Source: Paulinella micropora
Lineage: Eukaryota; Cercozoa; Imbricatea; Euglyphida
Assembly (NCBI GenBank): GCA_009731375.1
Contig: BJOX01000011.1
Span: forward strand, 554,584 to 605,475
Reading direction: 5' to 3'
Length of the DNA: 50,892 nucleotides
The stretch's first letter is position 1. Each line of letters starts with the position of its first letter. The translations under genes were made by a program, and so were the position numbers. Of this stretch, positions 1 through 24,365 are shown piece after piece. The notes under the pieces were generated by a model that was not told the origin of the DNA, searched no databases, and was given only the letters and a program-made list of their open reading frames with translations.

Positions 1-241
1 ATAATAATAGTGCTTCTCTGTCAATGGCTGATGCAAATCTGCACATGCGCCTCCATCGTCTCACCCGTGAGGGGAGTACGAAGAATTGACGATAGGCTCT
101 AATGACACCCCCGCACGGGCAGTTTCAACACTTCCAGACGGACCGGTATGTTCAATGAAAATACTGGTGGCACCGACGGGAATCGAACTGGCGACAGGGC
201 GCAGATGGTAGAACTTGACCACTGGGCTATCACGGTGTCCA

Positions 242-242
<1 letters not shown>
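1..242 (-). mobile_element. tRNA-derived SINE, (ATT)n-tailed, copy 1
   Basis: On the minus strand the element begins at about 242 with a tRNA-like head. An A-box-like TAGCCCAGTGG lies at 219-229 and a B-box-like GTTCGATTCC at about 178-188, the internal promoter layout of RNA polymerase III tRNA genes. An unrelated body of about 150 bp follows, and the 3' end runs into an (ATT)n tail at 1-9. The same head-body-tail order recurs at 27644, 28498, 29050 and 43463, so this is a dispersed family. It has no coding capacity, and I infer LINE-dependent mobilisation. This copy has a single version of a 35-bp block that is duplicated in the copies at 27644 and 43463. Confidence 0.85.
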
Positions 243-306
<64 letters not shown>

Positions 307-476
307 TAATAATAATAATAATAATAATAATGATGATGCTGATAATAAGTGATAACAAAGGCCACGAGAGTGAATGCCCCCCCCCCCAAAAAAAAAATGT
401 TCTTCCTGTTTTTTGTGTATCAGTGTTGAGAGAGAGAGAGAGCGCGCGCGCGAGAGAGCGAGAGAGCGAGAGAGCG

Positions 477-509
<33 letters not shown>

Positions 510-515
510 TAGAGA
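243..515. repeat. (AAT)n, (GA)n and (AT)n microsatellites
   Basis: A (AAT)n tract runs from 243 to about 340 and directly abuts the 5' end of the SINE. Short C and A runs follow at 377-396, then (GA)n and GCGC from 428 and (AT)n near 477-496. No coding signal is seen. Confidence 0.9.
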
Positions 516-895
516 GAAAGTAACGCCAGACTATCCTCCCTTGTTCACTCCTTGGAGAAGACCTCTGAATCACTTTCCCCCCTCTTTCATCTTCTCTGTC
601 ACTTTTTCAGTGATAAAAAAGGAAAGAGGGGAACCGCCATACATAAACGTTCCCGCTTAAAATTACGTACAGCCATGTCATAACTTAAGCTACATATCGC
701 GCAACATATCCAAACATAAATATTAATATTAATAACATAATACCAAGCCACCTAAAATCCTAGTAACACTTTCTTTCAACACGTTCGATTGAATAACTAA
801 GTTTTCACCTTAGATAAAAGTATGACTTAATAGCTATACTTTTCACGTGGATGTTCCCTGAGTCCGATTGTAAAAATTGTTCTCTCAATAAAAAC
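516..895. other. Unassigned AT-rich spacer
   Basis: Non-repetitive AT-rich sequence. I see no open frame, tRNA-like element or splice-bounded exon. It ends at the (AAT)n tract starting near 896. Confidence 0.5.
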
Positions 896-963
<68 letters not shown>

Positions 964-974
964 TAATAAGCAGT

Positions 975-1049
<75 letters not shown>

Positions 1050-1059
1050 TAGTAGTAGT

Positions 1060-1094
<35 letters not shown>

Positions 1095-1290
1095 AGGCAG
1101 GCAGGCAGGCAGGTAGGAAGGAAGGAAGGAAGGAAGAAAGAAAGGAAGGAAGAAAGAAAGAAAGAAGAAGAGGAGAGAGAGAGAGATAGAGAGAGATGAG
1201 AGAGAGAGATGAGAGAGAGAGATGAGAGAGAGAGAGAGAAGAGAGAGAGATGAGAGAGAGAGAGAGAAGAGAGAGAGAGATGAGAGAGAG

Positions 1291-1323
<33 letters not shown>

Positions 1324-1627
1324 TGAGAGAGAGAGATGAGAGAGGGAGAGATGAGAGAGAGATGAGAGAGAGAGAGATGAGAGAGAGAGATGAGAGAGAG
1401 AGAGAGATGAGAGAGAGAGAGANNNNNNNNNNNNNNNNNNNNNNNNNNNNNNNNNNNNNNNNNNNNNNNNNNNNNNNNNNNNNNNNNNNNNNNNNNNNNN
1501 NNNNNNNNNNNNNNNNNNNNNNNNNNNNNNNNNNNNNNNNNNNNNNNNNNNNNNNNNNNNNNNNNNNNNNNNNNNNNNNNNNNNNNNNNNNNNNNNNNNN
1601 NNNNNNNNNNNNNNNNNNNNNNNNNAG

Positions 1628-1687
<60 letters not shown>

Positions 1688-1774
1688 AGAGAGGGAGGCA
1701 TGACATGCATGCATGCATGCATACATACATACATACATACATAACATACATAACATACATACATACATATAGAT

Positions 1775-1828
<54 letters not shown>

Positions 1829-1829
1829 A
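896..1829. repeat. Compound microsatellite with assembly gap
   Basis: Successive tracts of (AAT)n, (AGT)n, (AGC)n, (AAAG)n, (AGGC)n and (GA)n with GATGAGA units are followed by an N gap at 1423-1625. The gap is flanked by a poly-A run of almost 60 nt, then (GCAT)n, (ACAT)n and (GA)n. The homopolymer at the gap edge is probably a sequencing limit. Open frames across this region are translated repeats. Confidence 0.9.
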
Positions 1830-2142
1830 GGAGAATATTGAAAAGTTCATATCGACCCTACCCAGAACGAGAAGTTGGACAAAAGAAAAGATAAAGAAAA
1901 TGAGTACTAGAGTGAACCACACAAACAAACAGAAAACAAGCAACCTAAATGTAGAATTTGGTGAGAAGAAAAATGCAAGAAAAGAGGAAGAGAATATTTA
2001 CGAATGCATATGACCCTACTCAGAACACGTTGGACAAAGAACAACGACGAGTGAAAAGATCAAAAAATGAACGCACACAAGCAAAGAAATATCAAGAAGC
2101 CTAAATGTAGAATGGTGAGCATGTAAATGCAAGAAAAGAAAG
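1830..2142. repeat. Diverged tandem duplication, about 155 bp per unit
   Basis: Two degenerate units of about 155 bp lie at roughly 1830-1987 and 1988-2142. Both carry, in the same order, GAGAATATT, a block like ATGACCCTACTCAGAAC, TTGGACAAAG, CCTAAATGTAGAAT and AATGCAAGAAAAG. Substitutions and small indels indicate an old duplication. No function is apparent. Confidence 0.6.
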
Positions 2143-2820
2143 ACAAGACGACACAAGGCAAGATCTAAGGCAGCTGTTAGCTCCACCCAAGACGGCTCCT
2201 TATGTGGTCTAGTGGAGTTGTTCCTTGCTTTTTTTTTTAACATATGTCCGGTCAAATAGAAATGGCTATATCCTCCGATTCAAATGCAACTTCGGCAGTG
2301 GAAGGCCCAGAAAGGCAGTCGAAAGACCCAACCACAACTTTGGACAAGTTTGACTCAGCAGGATGGCGGTCGTCTCAATGCATAGCTATGCATTCACGAA
2401 GGAGCATCATATGGAGCTAGTGGAGGTGATGATCTGTGGTGGAAGCACTAGAAGCAAGCGCTAGCTATAGATCAGTGGATGGGGCTTCCATGATATATCG
2501 ATCGATATCGAAATATCGTGCTGAGAATCGAAACTAGTACTCAGTGGTCATGGCATAGATGGCAGACTCTGCATGCTTCTAGTGCTTGGTTTCGTGTCCC
2601 TGATCGCGACCGAAGGCAGAGTGCAACGGAACTGCTTTCACCAAGGCCATCTTGATCATGAACTGTAATCCAGTAATCCGCTGCCCTACGTACAGTCCTA
2701 ATCCTGCGGACTAGCTTACGTATACTAATTTTTCACATTATTTATTAATTTATTCATCTTAGTGTTTGTAAAGCGTTTTTATGGCAATATCTTGTTCTAG
2801 TTACTATTTAAATGTTCAAA
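2143..2820. other. Unassigned spacer
   Basis: Mixed-composition sequence without recognisable exons, RNA genes or repeats. A small palindromic patch, ATCGATCGATATCGA, lies near 2496-2511. Nothing else is supported. Confidence 0.4.
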
Positions 2821-3305
2821 ATAAAAACCAAAATAAAAACTGAAAATAATATGTTTGGCAAAGAAACTATTCCTCTCTCCCTCTGCGAGATGCTTATCTT
2901 TTTTCAGGAACTTCCACATGAATAATTGCTTTAATTATGCATATTATCCTGTGTCACAATCCCCTCCCAGTCCCCCAAGAAAATAAAAACCAAAATAAAA
3001 ACTGAAAATAATATGTTTGGCAAAGAAACTATTCCTCTCTCCCTCTGCGAGATGCTTATCTTTTTTCAGGAACTTCCACATGAATAATTGCTTTAATTAT
3101 GCATATTATCCTGTGTCACAATCCCCTCCCAGTCCCCCAAGAAAATAAAAACCAAAATAAAAACTGAAAATAATATGTTTGGCAAAGAAACTATTCCTCT
3201 CTCCCTCTGCGAGATGCTTATCTTTTTTCAGGAACTTCCACATGAATAATTGCTTTAATTATGCATATTATCCTGTGTCACAATCCCCTCCCAGTCCCCC
3301 AAGAA
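2821..3305. repeat. 162-bp tandem repeat, three near-identical units
   Basis: Units begin at 2821, 2983 and 3145 with a strict 162-bp period and end at about 3305. They are practically identical, so the array is recent or homogenised. Each unit contains short AAATAAAAAC direct repeats, a pyrimidine block and an AT-rich stretch. No stable open frame spans the units. Confidence 0.95.
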
Positions 3306-4690
3306 CTCTGTCTATATTACTTGTTCCAGGCCAGTAACGATGCTCGTAGATCGCCAGGGGGTTGTACCGGGTACCCACACTGCAGATTGTGACTGAGCTT
3401 CCAAGTTGTACCAGGCCACGATCGAGGTGGGTCTTCAGCTCTATCTTGCGTTTCTGCCTGGTCTCGCGGTCGATAGGGGGATTGATTCTCTATCCCTTAG
3501 CATTCCATATGAGTCAATGTTTGTTGCTGTCAATGAAAGGTAGTGTGGATTCATCCTCGCGAACCAACCATTCATCCTTTCTGGTAGTGTAGTCAAGAAG
3601 TACAACGTGTGCATCCTTCATATCCTTGGTTACCAAGAGATCGATTTTGTGTCGAGTGGCAGATCCTGCTAGGTCATCCATGGCTCTGGCTGCAGGATGT
3701 TCTGGACCCTCTGATAGATGGCTAGGTTCATCGTCTTCTATTGGAACAGGACGCGCAATCGCACCCTCTTCCCCAATGATACATACTTTGCCGTCCTCTT
3801 GTTCTTCCCCTGCATCGCGGGAGCGTTCTATGCACTAGCAGATCCGCTTACTGTACTGGGAGTGTCGCTGAAGGTTCGCGTCGCGAAGCACTTTAGGATG
3901 GCGCTAGTCCATGACCAGCATGTAGTGAGTGATCCTCCGTAACAGTATCAACATTTGAAAGGCCTAGGGATACTGTCATTATTGAGGACACTAAGGAGGG
4001 CGGGTGTACTCCAGTATTCCAGTTGGAATTTCAAGATGATGGCAGCCTCAGTGCCGTCCTGAGAACTTGCTATGAGGATGGAGGAAGCTATTGTATAGTG
4101 ATTGGAAGGTGGCAGAATTTCAGATCTACCTCACCAGTCGATGCCAAAACGTGGAAACTTGTAGTTTTGGTTTTGGACACCGATAACCTATAGTGGAGTT
4201 CTCATTCGTTCTCCTGTCATTAGTTCCGCTTCACATGTGCCTTCATTTTGTCTGGCGAGTCGACTTCCTTAACCTCTTTGGAGAGCAGTCCTGTGACTGT
4301 GATGGCGACGAGGAGGTGCATGCTATTCCAATCACACTCGTTGGGTTGATGCTTGCTTGTGCGGGCAGCGCGTGAGAAGTGTTGGTTAGTATCAGAGACT
4401 CGTCACTTAGTCACTGCCTGCTGGCCGGGATGGATCGCAGGACCGTAGGCTTGGAGGAATCATAAACAGTAGTCACACCCCGATAGTAAGTTGCTTACAT
4501 GAGTGCATGACATGAATGCAGTACAAATCATGTTCCTGCGGACTCAAGATGATAAGGTGCAAGTGTTCATGCCATTCAAGGAAGGCTGAATTGGCAGCGT
4601 AGAATCGAGCGGGGCTCGTCCGGAGGCTCTGACTCGAATGCTCCTTGGGTAGTTGGATATTAATTCTCCGAGGTCAGGATGGGTCATCAG
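3306..4690. other. Unassigned region, possible degraded element
   Basis: About 1.4 kb of complex, non-microsatellite sequence. Only short frames of 60-76 codons are open and none resembles a family I know. On the minus strand around 3340-3600 the translation is protein-like but broken by stops, which would fit a decayed transposon or gene remnant. That is a guess from composition only. Confidence 0.3.
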
Positions 4691-5600
4691 GGGGGAAGGT
4701 GTAGAGCGAAATTAAAATTTCAAATTTGAGATTCAAAAATTATTATTACTACCAATAGAAATTAAATTCTAATTTCGCACAAACTTCTTCCGAAACCAAA
4801 ATCATTCAGAGTAACGCACCGTGCCCAACCGTGGCATTTAAACTTCTCTCTCTCAATCCGCCCTCCATACAATCACAAGGAGAAGCCATCAACCTCGACA
4901 GCCTACATATTCCTACCGCTCACATTTACCTCTCTACTAATATTAATAAAATAAATAAAGGTTCAAGTTATCGGATAAACCTGGGAGTGGGTATTGTACG
5001 CGCAGATATGTAAATATATACTACTTTAATATACCACTCGAGTCAACCCAGACACAATAAGAGGAAGTTTCCAATATTAATCCTCTTAACCGGGTCACGT
5101 AGTAACGATAATATTACTATTAGTGACCGTTACACTTTTTAGACCTGAATATATTATCGTTACGCCGGCCACGGGAATTGGCTGGTGTTGGCCTTGGTTG
5201 TTTTTTGCTCCCCTAGTCTCCACATTTTCCACCATCTTTGACCCTTATTTATAAAAGAGGAGAGGATTGAGTTGCTAGCGGAGTGGATTGAATTGGTTGT
5301 ATTAAAGAAGAGGCATCAATAAATATATTCTTTTAGACCAGAACCGGCAAAAATTCAAACGTTAGGAAGATTGACATTCCGATGATTAACAGAAACAAAT
5401 TACCATGATCAGGAAAATAGGAATGAGCCTGAGTGCGGAGAGCAGTAACTCCGGGAGTACGACAGTAAACTATTAATAGCAAGGTGAAAGTAGCAAGAAG
5501 ATAAGTACAAGGATTTTGGACTCCGAACCAGTCGGAACCATGTTTTGAATACATACACATGCCACACTCCTTATATGTACCTACGTATGCTAATACATCT
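4691..5600. other. Unassigned AT-rich region with inverted repeats
   Basis: Low-GC sequence. A near-palindromic pair, GCGAAATTAAAATTT at about 4708 and its imperfect reverse complement at about 4766-4781, could form a hairpin. A second small inverted-repeat element lies at 5103-5162. No gene is recognised. Confidence 0.4.
5103..5162. repeat. Small hairpin element, copy 1
   Basis: A 60-bp stretch is bounded by TAACGATAATATTA and TATATTATCGTTA, which are inverted relative to each other. The same pair of ends bounds a 65-bp stretch at 39471-39535 in unrelated sequence. Two such occurrences suggest a tiny mobile hairpin or MITE relic rather than chance. Confidence 0.5.
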
Positions 5601-5999
5601 TAGATTCTATCTATCTATCTATCTGAGGCACGACCAAACCAACTATGGTCGTGGACTTGCGTGAAGGCGAGCCTGCAGGCTTGCTCGGCACGTCGGTGAG
5701 ATGCCCATCAGGAAATCAGTAACGCTGGTATCCTGCGCCAAACAAACATGACACAAAAATGAATCCCAAAACTTGAAAGTGATGATAAGGCAGACATGTT
5801 CGTATGTATGGCGTGTGCTGCAGGTAACACGAATGACCCAAGCAAAGCAGAAACGGCTTTTTCTAAATCATTTTATTCATAATCACGTGAGTATGCAAAT
5901 GCTGTGTGTGTTGAAAGAAAGGTAAAGTAATCTGTTTCGCGTATGATCTAGTATGCTTTTGTGTGTGCAAATATCCGCGAATGCGAAAGTGGACGCAAG

Positions 6000-6040
<41 letters not shown>

Positions 6041-6355
6041 AGGGAGGGAGGGAGGGAGAGAGAGAGAGACAGAGAGACAGACACACACAGACAGACNNNN
6101 NNNNNNNNNNNNNNNNNNNNNNNNNNNNNNNNNNNNNNNNNNNNNNNNNNNNNNNNNNNNNNNNNNNNNNNNNNNNNNNNNNNNNNNNNNNNNNNNNGAG
6201 GAAGAGAAACACAGACACACACACACACACACACAGACAGACAGACAGACAGACACACACACACACAGACACAAACACACAAACACACAAACAGACAGGC
6301 AGACAGCAGACACACAAACACACAGACAGACAGACACACACACACACACACACGC

Positions 6356-6386
<31 letters not shown>

Positions 6387-6440
6387 GCAGACAGGCACGA
6401 CAAGACAGACAGACACACAGACAGGAGGAAAGGATTGGAG
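5601..6440. repeat. (TATC)n, (GA)n, (CA)n and (CAGA)n tracts with gap
   Basis: After a short (CTAT)n tract at 5610-5625 and about 370 bp of unassigned sequence, (GA)n and (GGGA)n begin at 6001. An N gap follows at 6097-6197, then (CA)n and (CAGA)n to about 6425. The open frames rich in VCVC or HTDRQ are repeat translations. On the minus strand this may hold the final exon or 3' UTR of XRN2, but the gap prevents a decision. Confidence 0.85.
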
Positions 6441-6602
6441 GGAGAAAGGGAGGCGGAGTGACGGTTCTGGTTGTAGGCTGAAGGAGTGGCGGGCAAGCGT
6501 GGCGAAGGAGATGACGTCATGCGCGGCGGTGCGCACGGCATGCGCGGCGCGCCGTAAGAGGGGGAAGGGGAAGGAGAATAGGAGGAGCCGCCGTAGGAAC
6601 CA

Positions 6603-18330
<11,728 letters not shown>

Positions 18331-18707
18331 CCTCCTTTTCTTTCACTTAAAGACGCGGCACCTACAAGAGGATGCCTGATACAAGGCTGAGCAAGAGGAG
18401 GCGAAAAAACCAGTGCACGCAGGGCAACACAGAAGCCTTGCTGGGGCAAGGAAAAGGATCAAGAGGGGTTATTTTTCGACATAAGGCGGAAGAGCCAAAA
18501 TATAAAATAATGCCATTTATTTACCCATTGGCGCGGTCGGTTGTTTATTCCGTCCGTCTTTAAGATCATATCATTGCCGAAATTCTAACACTTGTTATGT
18601 TCCGGTCTGAGGTTGCAAAATAGGTTGCCACGATTTGAAAAAAAAAAAAAAAAAAATAGGTTGCCACGATTTGATCCCGATTGGTCGTACTGGCCTTACG
18701 CCTCGGA
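18331..18707. promoter_or_regulatory. Divergent intergenic region between XRN2 and the unknown plus-strand gene
   Basis: Only 377 bp separate the XRN2 initiator (minus) from the likely first ATG of the plus-strand gene, so both promoters should lie here. The sequence has no microsatellite, in contrast to its surroundings. A 20-bp block, AATAGGTTGCCACGATTTGA, occurs twice around 18618-18675, separated by a poly-A run. No TATA box is evident. The promoter role is inferred from layout only. Confidence 0.5.
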
Positions 18708-19223
18708 ATGAGCGGCATCCCTTTCCACGCGCTTGATGAATCACCTGACTCACCTGCCTCTCCGACGAAAGTCTTCAAAGCATTAGCTGGTAATTGTCAT
18801 TTAAAAGGCAGCGGAGTCGATATATGTAAGCAACACATGTCTGTGTGTATGTATGTATGTATGTTTGTATGTATGTATGTATGTATGTATGTATGTATGT
18901 ATGTATGTGTGTATGTACGTATGTATGTATGTATGCATGTATGTATGTATGTATGTATGTATGTATGTATGTATGACATATGTATGCAAATTTTATGTAT
19001 GTATGTATATGTGTATGTACATATGTATGTATGTATGTATGCATGCATGCCTGTCTGTCTGTCTGCCTGCCTGCCTGCCTGTCTGCTGTCTGTCTGTCTG
19101 TCTGTCAGTCGGTCTGTGGGTCGGTCGGTCGGTCTGTGTGTCTGTCTGTCTGTCTGTGTGTCTGTGTGTCTGTCTGTGTGTGACTTGTGTGTGTGTGTGT
19201 GTGTCTGTCTGTCTGTCTGTCTG

Positions 19224-19255
<32 letters not shown>

Positions 19256-19442
19256 TTCTGTTTGTCTGTCTGGTCTGGTCTGGCGGTCTGGTCTGTCTGG
19301 TCTGTCTGGCATACATGCATACATTGTACGTACGTACTACTTATGTATGTATGTATGTATGTATGTATGTATGTTGTATGTATGTTGTATGTATGTATGT
19401 ATTATGTATGTATGTATGTATGTATGTATGTATGTATATATG

Positions 19443-19476
<34 letters not shown>

Positions 19477-20115
19477 TGTATATACATATGTACATATGTA
19501 TTTATGTATGTATGTATGTATGTATGTAATGTATGTAATGTATGTATGTTATGTGTATGTATGTTATGTATGTATGTAATGTATGTTATGTATGTATGTA
19601 TGTATGTATGTATGTATGTATGCATGTATGTATGCATGTATGTATGTAATGTATGTATGTATGTATGTAATGCATGTATGTATGTATGTAATGTATGTAT
19701 GTAATGTGTGTATGTATGTATGTATGTGTGTATGTGAGTATGTGAGTATGTGAGTATGCATGTATGTATGTATGTATGTTGTATGTATGTATGTATGTAT
19801 GTATGCATGCATGCATGCATGCATGTATGTATGTATGGATGTATGCAGGTATGTATGTATGTATGCATGCATGCATGCATGTGTACATACATACATACAT
19901 ACATACATACACACACATACACATACATACATACATACATACATACACACATACATACCATACATACATACACATACATACATACATACACACATACACA
20001 CACATACATACATACATACATACATACATACATACATACATACACATACATACATACATACATACATACATGCATGCATACATGCATACATGCATTATGT
20101 ATGTATGAATGTATG

Positions 20116-20149
<34 letters not shown>

Positions 20150-20636
20150 TGTGTGTATGTGTGTATGTATGTATGTATGTATATGTATGTATATGTATGT
20201 ATGTATGTACGTATGTATGTAAGTATGTATGTAAGTATGTATGTGTATGTATGTATGTATGTATGTATGTATGTACGTATGTATGTACGTATGTATGTAT
20301 GTATGTATGTATGTACGTATGTGTGTGTATGTATGTATGTATGTATGTATGTATGTATGTATGTATGTATGTATGTATGCAGGAGGGTTGTTGTTGCTTG
20401 CGCTTGGTCGTTGGCTGCCGCAGACGAGCGTATGTATGTATAATATGTGTGTATCTATATGCAAGTAAGTAGGCATGTATTCCGTGTTGTGTGTGTTGCA
20501 GGGGGGTTGTTGTTGCTCGGGCTGGGTCGTTGGCTGTCGCAGAGCAGCGGGCATCGCAACGCCGCCTCGTTCTCCAGCGCCGGCGGCAAGAGCGGTGCTG
20601 CACAGATAGATAGATAGATGGATGGATGGATGGATG

Positions 20637-20674
<38 letters not shown>

Positions 20675-20760
20675 CATGCAGATAGACAAACAGATAGACA
20701 GATATAAAATAAATAAAGAAAAAAGAATACATTATAAATCTATATATATAATATATATAT

Positions 20761-20795
<35 letters not shown>

Positions 20796-21122
20796 TGCAG
20801 ATAGGCGGTCCTATGCAACGTTGCTTGTTTGTTGGCGTGTTTGTTCCTTGTGGTTGCTTTGGGCTGTTCTGCGCAGACAAGTCAACGGGTCGGGCAGAAG
20901 CCGCCGGGCTCCCGGTAGAGATAGCCCTTCCTTTCCTACCTTCCTTCCTATCTTCCTACCTTCCTACCTTCCTACCTTCCTACCTTCCTAACTTCCTAAC
21001 TTCCTATCTTCATGTCTATCTTTCCTCCGTCTTGCTTCTTCTGTCTGCCTTCCTTCCTACTTTCCTACTTTCGTTCCTTCTTCATCTTGTTGCTGCGCAA
21101 TCTCAAGAGCCCCAAACGCAAA

Positions 21123-21185
<63 letters not shown>

Positions 21186-23020
21186 GTTAGCTGTGGGCTG
21201 TTGGCACGGGTGGCGCCTCGGGTCCCGCAGCAGCAGGCACGCCTCTATCTCCATCTCTCTTCCTCCCTTTATCTCTCTCTCTCTCGTTTGCAAGTCGGTG
21301 CGGTGGACAGACAGGCAGACTGACTGCGAGAGACAAGAAGGACAGAGAGAGAGAGAGACATGGATGGGATGTGTTGGCAGTATCATTCTGGCTGGTTGCG
21401 GGTGCGGGGGAGCCACCCCAGGCCATCGCAAGCTGGCCTCGGGGCGGGGGAGCCACCCCAGGCCATCACAAGCTGGGCCTCGGGCGGGGGAGCCACCCCA
21501 AGCCATCACAAGCTGGCCTCGGGCGGGGGAGCCACCCCAGGCCATCACAAGCTGGGCCTCGGGCGGGGGAGCCACCCCAGGCCATCACAAGCTGGGCCTC
21601 GGGCGGGGGAGCCACCCCAGGCCATCACAAGCTGGGCCTCGGGCGGGGGAGCCACCCCAGGCCATCACAAGCTGGGCCTCGGGCGGGGGAGCCACCCCAG
21701 GCCATCACAAGCTGGGCCTCGGGCGGGGGAGCCACCCCAGGCCATCACAAGCTGGGCCTCGGGCGGGGGAGCCACCCCAGGCCATCACAAGCTGGGCCTC
21801 GGGCGGGGGAGCCACCCCAGGCCATCACAAGCTGGGCCTCGGGCGGGGGAGCCACCCCAGGCCATCACAAGCTGGGCCTCGGGCGGGGGAGCCACCCCAG
21901 GCCATCACAAGCTGGGCCTCGGGCGGGGGAGCCACCCCAGGCCATCACAAGCTGGGCCTCGGGCGGGGGAGCCACCCCAGGCCATCACAAGCTGGGCCTC
22001 GGGCGGGGGAGCCACCCCAGGCCATCACAAGCTGGGCCGGGCCGACTCTCTCGCAGCCGCAACGCAGATCATCTCTGTTCTCAGTGCTTGAATGTGTGTG
22101 TGCTCGGGCTCTTGACTCCTGACTGCACACTCACACATACTCACACATTCGCAACACACAATCAGGCAGACAGGACAGAACAGAATACAACAGAACAGAC
22201 GGTACACCCCACATGTCCCTTCTTGGCACTGGTGGGACAGGGGGTGGACACGAGGCGCCTTGCGCCGTGTTCCTCTACAGCGAGCACGTGCCGCTGAAAA
22301 TACTGCTCGGGTAACACACACACACACACACAACAGAGCAATTTGCCTTACATGTGTGAATGCATGCCTGTTTTTGTTGTGTTTGTACATAAATATGCAC
22401 GCATAGATACGTGTCTTGTAATACAGGATATATATGTGTATGTGTATCTGTATATGCATGTGTCTATGTCTATGTCTATGTCGGTCTGCAGGGCTCGTGT
22501 GGAAGATGGCTGGCTGGAGCGCTCTGTGTTGCCCGAGCTGCAGCAGCGACTGCAGACAGCGACAGGCAACACACATCACACACAATACACCACACAACAC
22601 AACACCTACTGCAAATTATGACAATATTGGGCGTCGGGTGCCAGAGAGCCACACACACACACACACACACACACACAATGTAGGTGGCAAGCTGCAGGGT
22701 GCAGTGCTGAGCTGGCCTGACGCGCAGTGTCCGGTCTACACCATCCACATATTCGGGTTGCTGGCGAGGGAGCCACCCACGCCAGTCTTTGGGGGGAGGG
22801 GGGGCGGGGGACTCTCGCACCCGACATGGGAACCCACAGTGTCGGAGTAGTGTAGAAGGGTAGAAAGGCGTGTGACGGCTTGGGCACGTACATGCATGCA
22901 TACATACATGCATGCATACATACGTGCATACATACATACATACATACATAGATACATACATACATACGTAGGGCAAGCTGGCGGAGGTGGAAGTGGCGCT
23001 CGGTTGCGGCCACAAACAGG

Positions 23021-23107
<87 letters not shown>

Positions 23108-23136
23108 GTCTGTCTATCTATCTGTCTGTCTATCTG

Positions 23137-23169
<33 letters not shown>

Positions 23170-23196
23170 TTATCTATCTATCTATTATCTATCTAA

Positions 23197-23239
<43 letters not shown>

Positions 23240-23403
23240 ATCTATCTTATCTATCTTATCTATCTTATCTATCTTATCTATCTCATCTACTTATCTATCT
23301 TATCTATCGTATCTATCTTATCTATCTTATCTATCCTATCTATTCTATCTATTCTATCTATCTTATCCATCTATCTTATCTATCTTATCTATCTTATCCA
23401 TCC

Positions 23404-23471
<68 letters not shown>

Positions 23472-23500
23472 GTCTATTTATCTGTCTATCTATCTATCTG

Positions 23501-23537
<37 letters not shown>

Positions 23538-23900
23538 TACAAAGAAACATACACTATACATACATTCGCACATACACAAATCAATACATGCATACATGTA
23601 TACATACATATACACTAGATACATACATACGTACCAAGTAACATACATACCATCGTGCATGCATACATAAATACATACATGTACATACACACATACTTCT
23701 TAAAAGAAGAAGAAGAAGAAGAAGAAGAAGAAGAAGAAGAAGAAGAAGAAGAAGAAGAAGAAGAAGAAGAAGAAGGAAGAAGGAAGAAGGAGGAAGGAGG
23801 AAGAAGGAGAGGGAGAAGGAGAGGGAGAAGGGGAGGGGGGGAGGGAGGGAGGAGGAGGAGGAAGAAGAAGAAGAAGAAGCAGAAGAAGAAGAAGAAGAAG

Positions 23901-23951
<51 letters not shown>

Positions 23952-23956
23952 CCTAC

Positions 23957-24031
<75 letters not shown>

Positions 24032-24116
24032 CCTATCTACCTATCTACCTATCTACGTATCTACCTACCTAGCTATATACCTACCTACCTACCTGCCTAC
24101 CTATCTATCTATCTAC

Positions 24117-24194
<78 letters not shown>

Positions 24195-24318
24195 CTCTCT
24201 CTCTCTATATAGAAATATATATATATATATACCCATTCATTTTCTGCTTTATCTATTGGAGCGCGCTGCTGAGACCCAACTCCAATCCTTTTTGCACTTA
24301 CGATGTGCGTGTACGCGC

Positions 24319-24365
<47 letters not shown>

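Noticed and set aside
3362-3592. 76-codon open frame as a gene
   Set aside because: Short, no recognisable motif, no conservation clue, and in a stretch with several equally short frames.
3362-4700. Retroelement polymerase or integrase remnants
   Set aside because: No motif such as a YxDD-type or DDE signature could be read in any frame.
5107-5116. TAATATTAC, the geminivirus-type replication nonanucleotide, within 5103-5162
   Set aside because: It lies in AT-rich sequence as part of a small inverted repeat, with no Rep-like gene nearby, so chance or the hairpin element explains it.
18840-20470. Long open frames of [16 protein letters not shown] and YLSIYLSI type on both strands
   Set aside because: These are translations of (GTAT)n, (ATAC)n and (CTAT)n. 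They are open in several frames at once and contain no other sequence.
21407-22039. CRISPR-like array because of regular 40-bp repeats
   Set aside because: The repeats are contiguous with no unique spacers, and the genome is eukaryotic, so it is a minisatellite.
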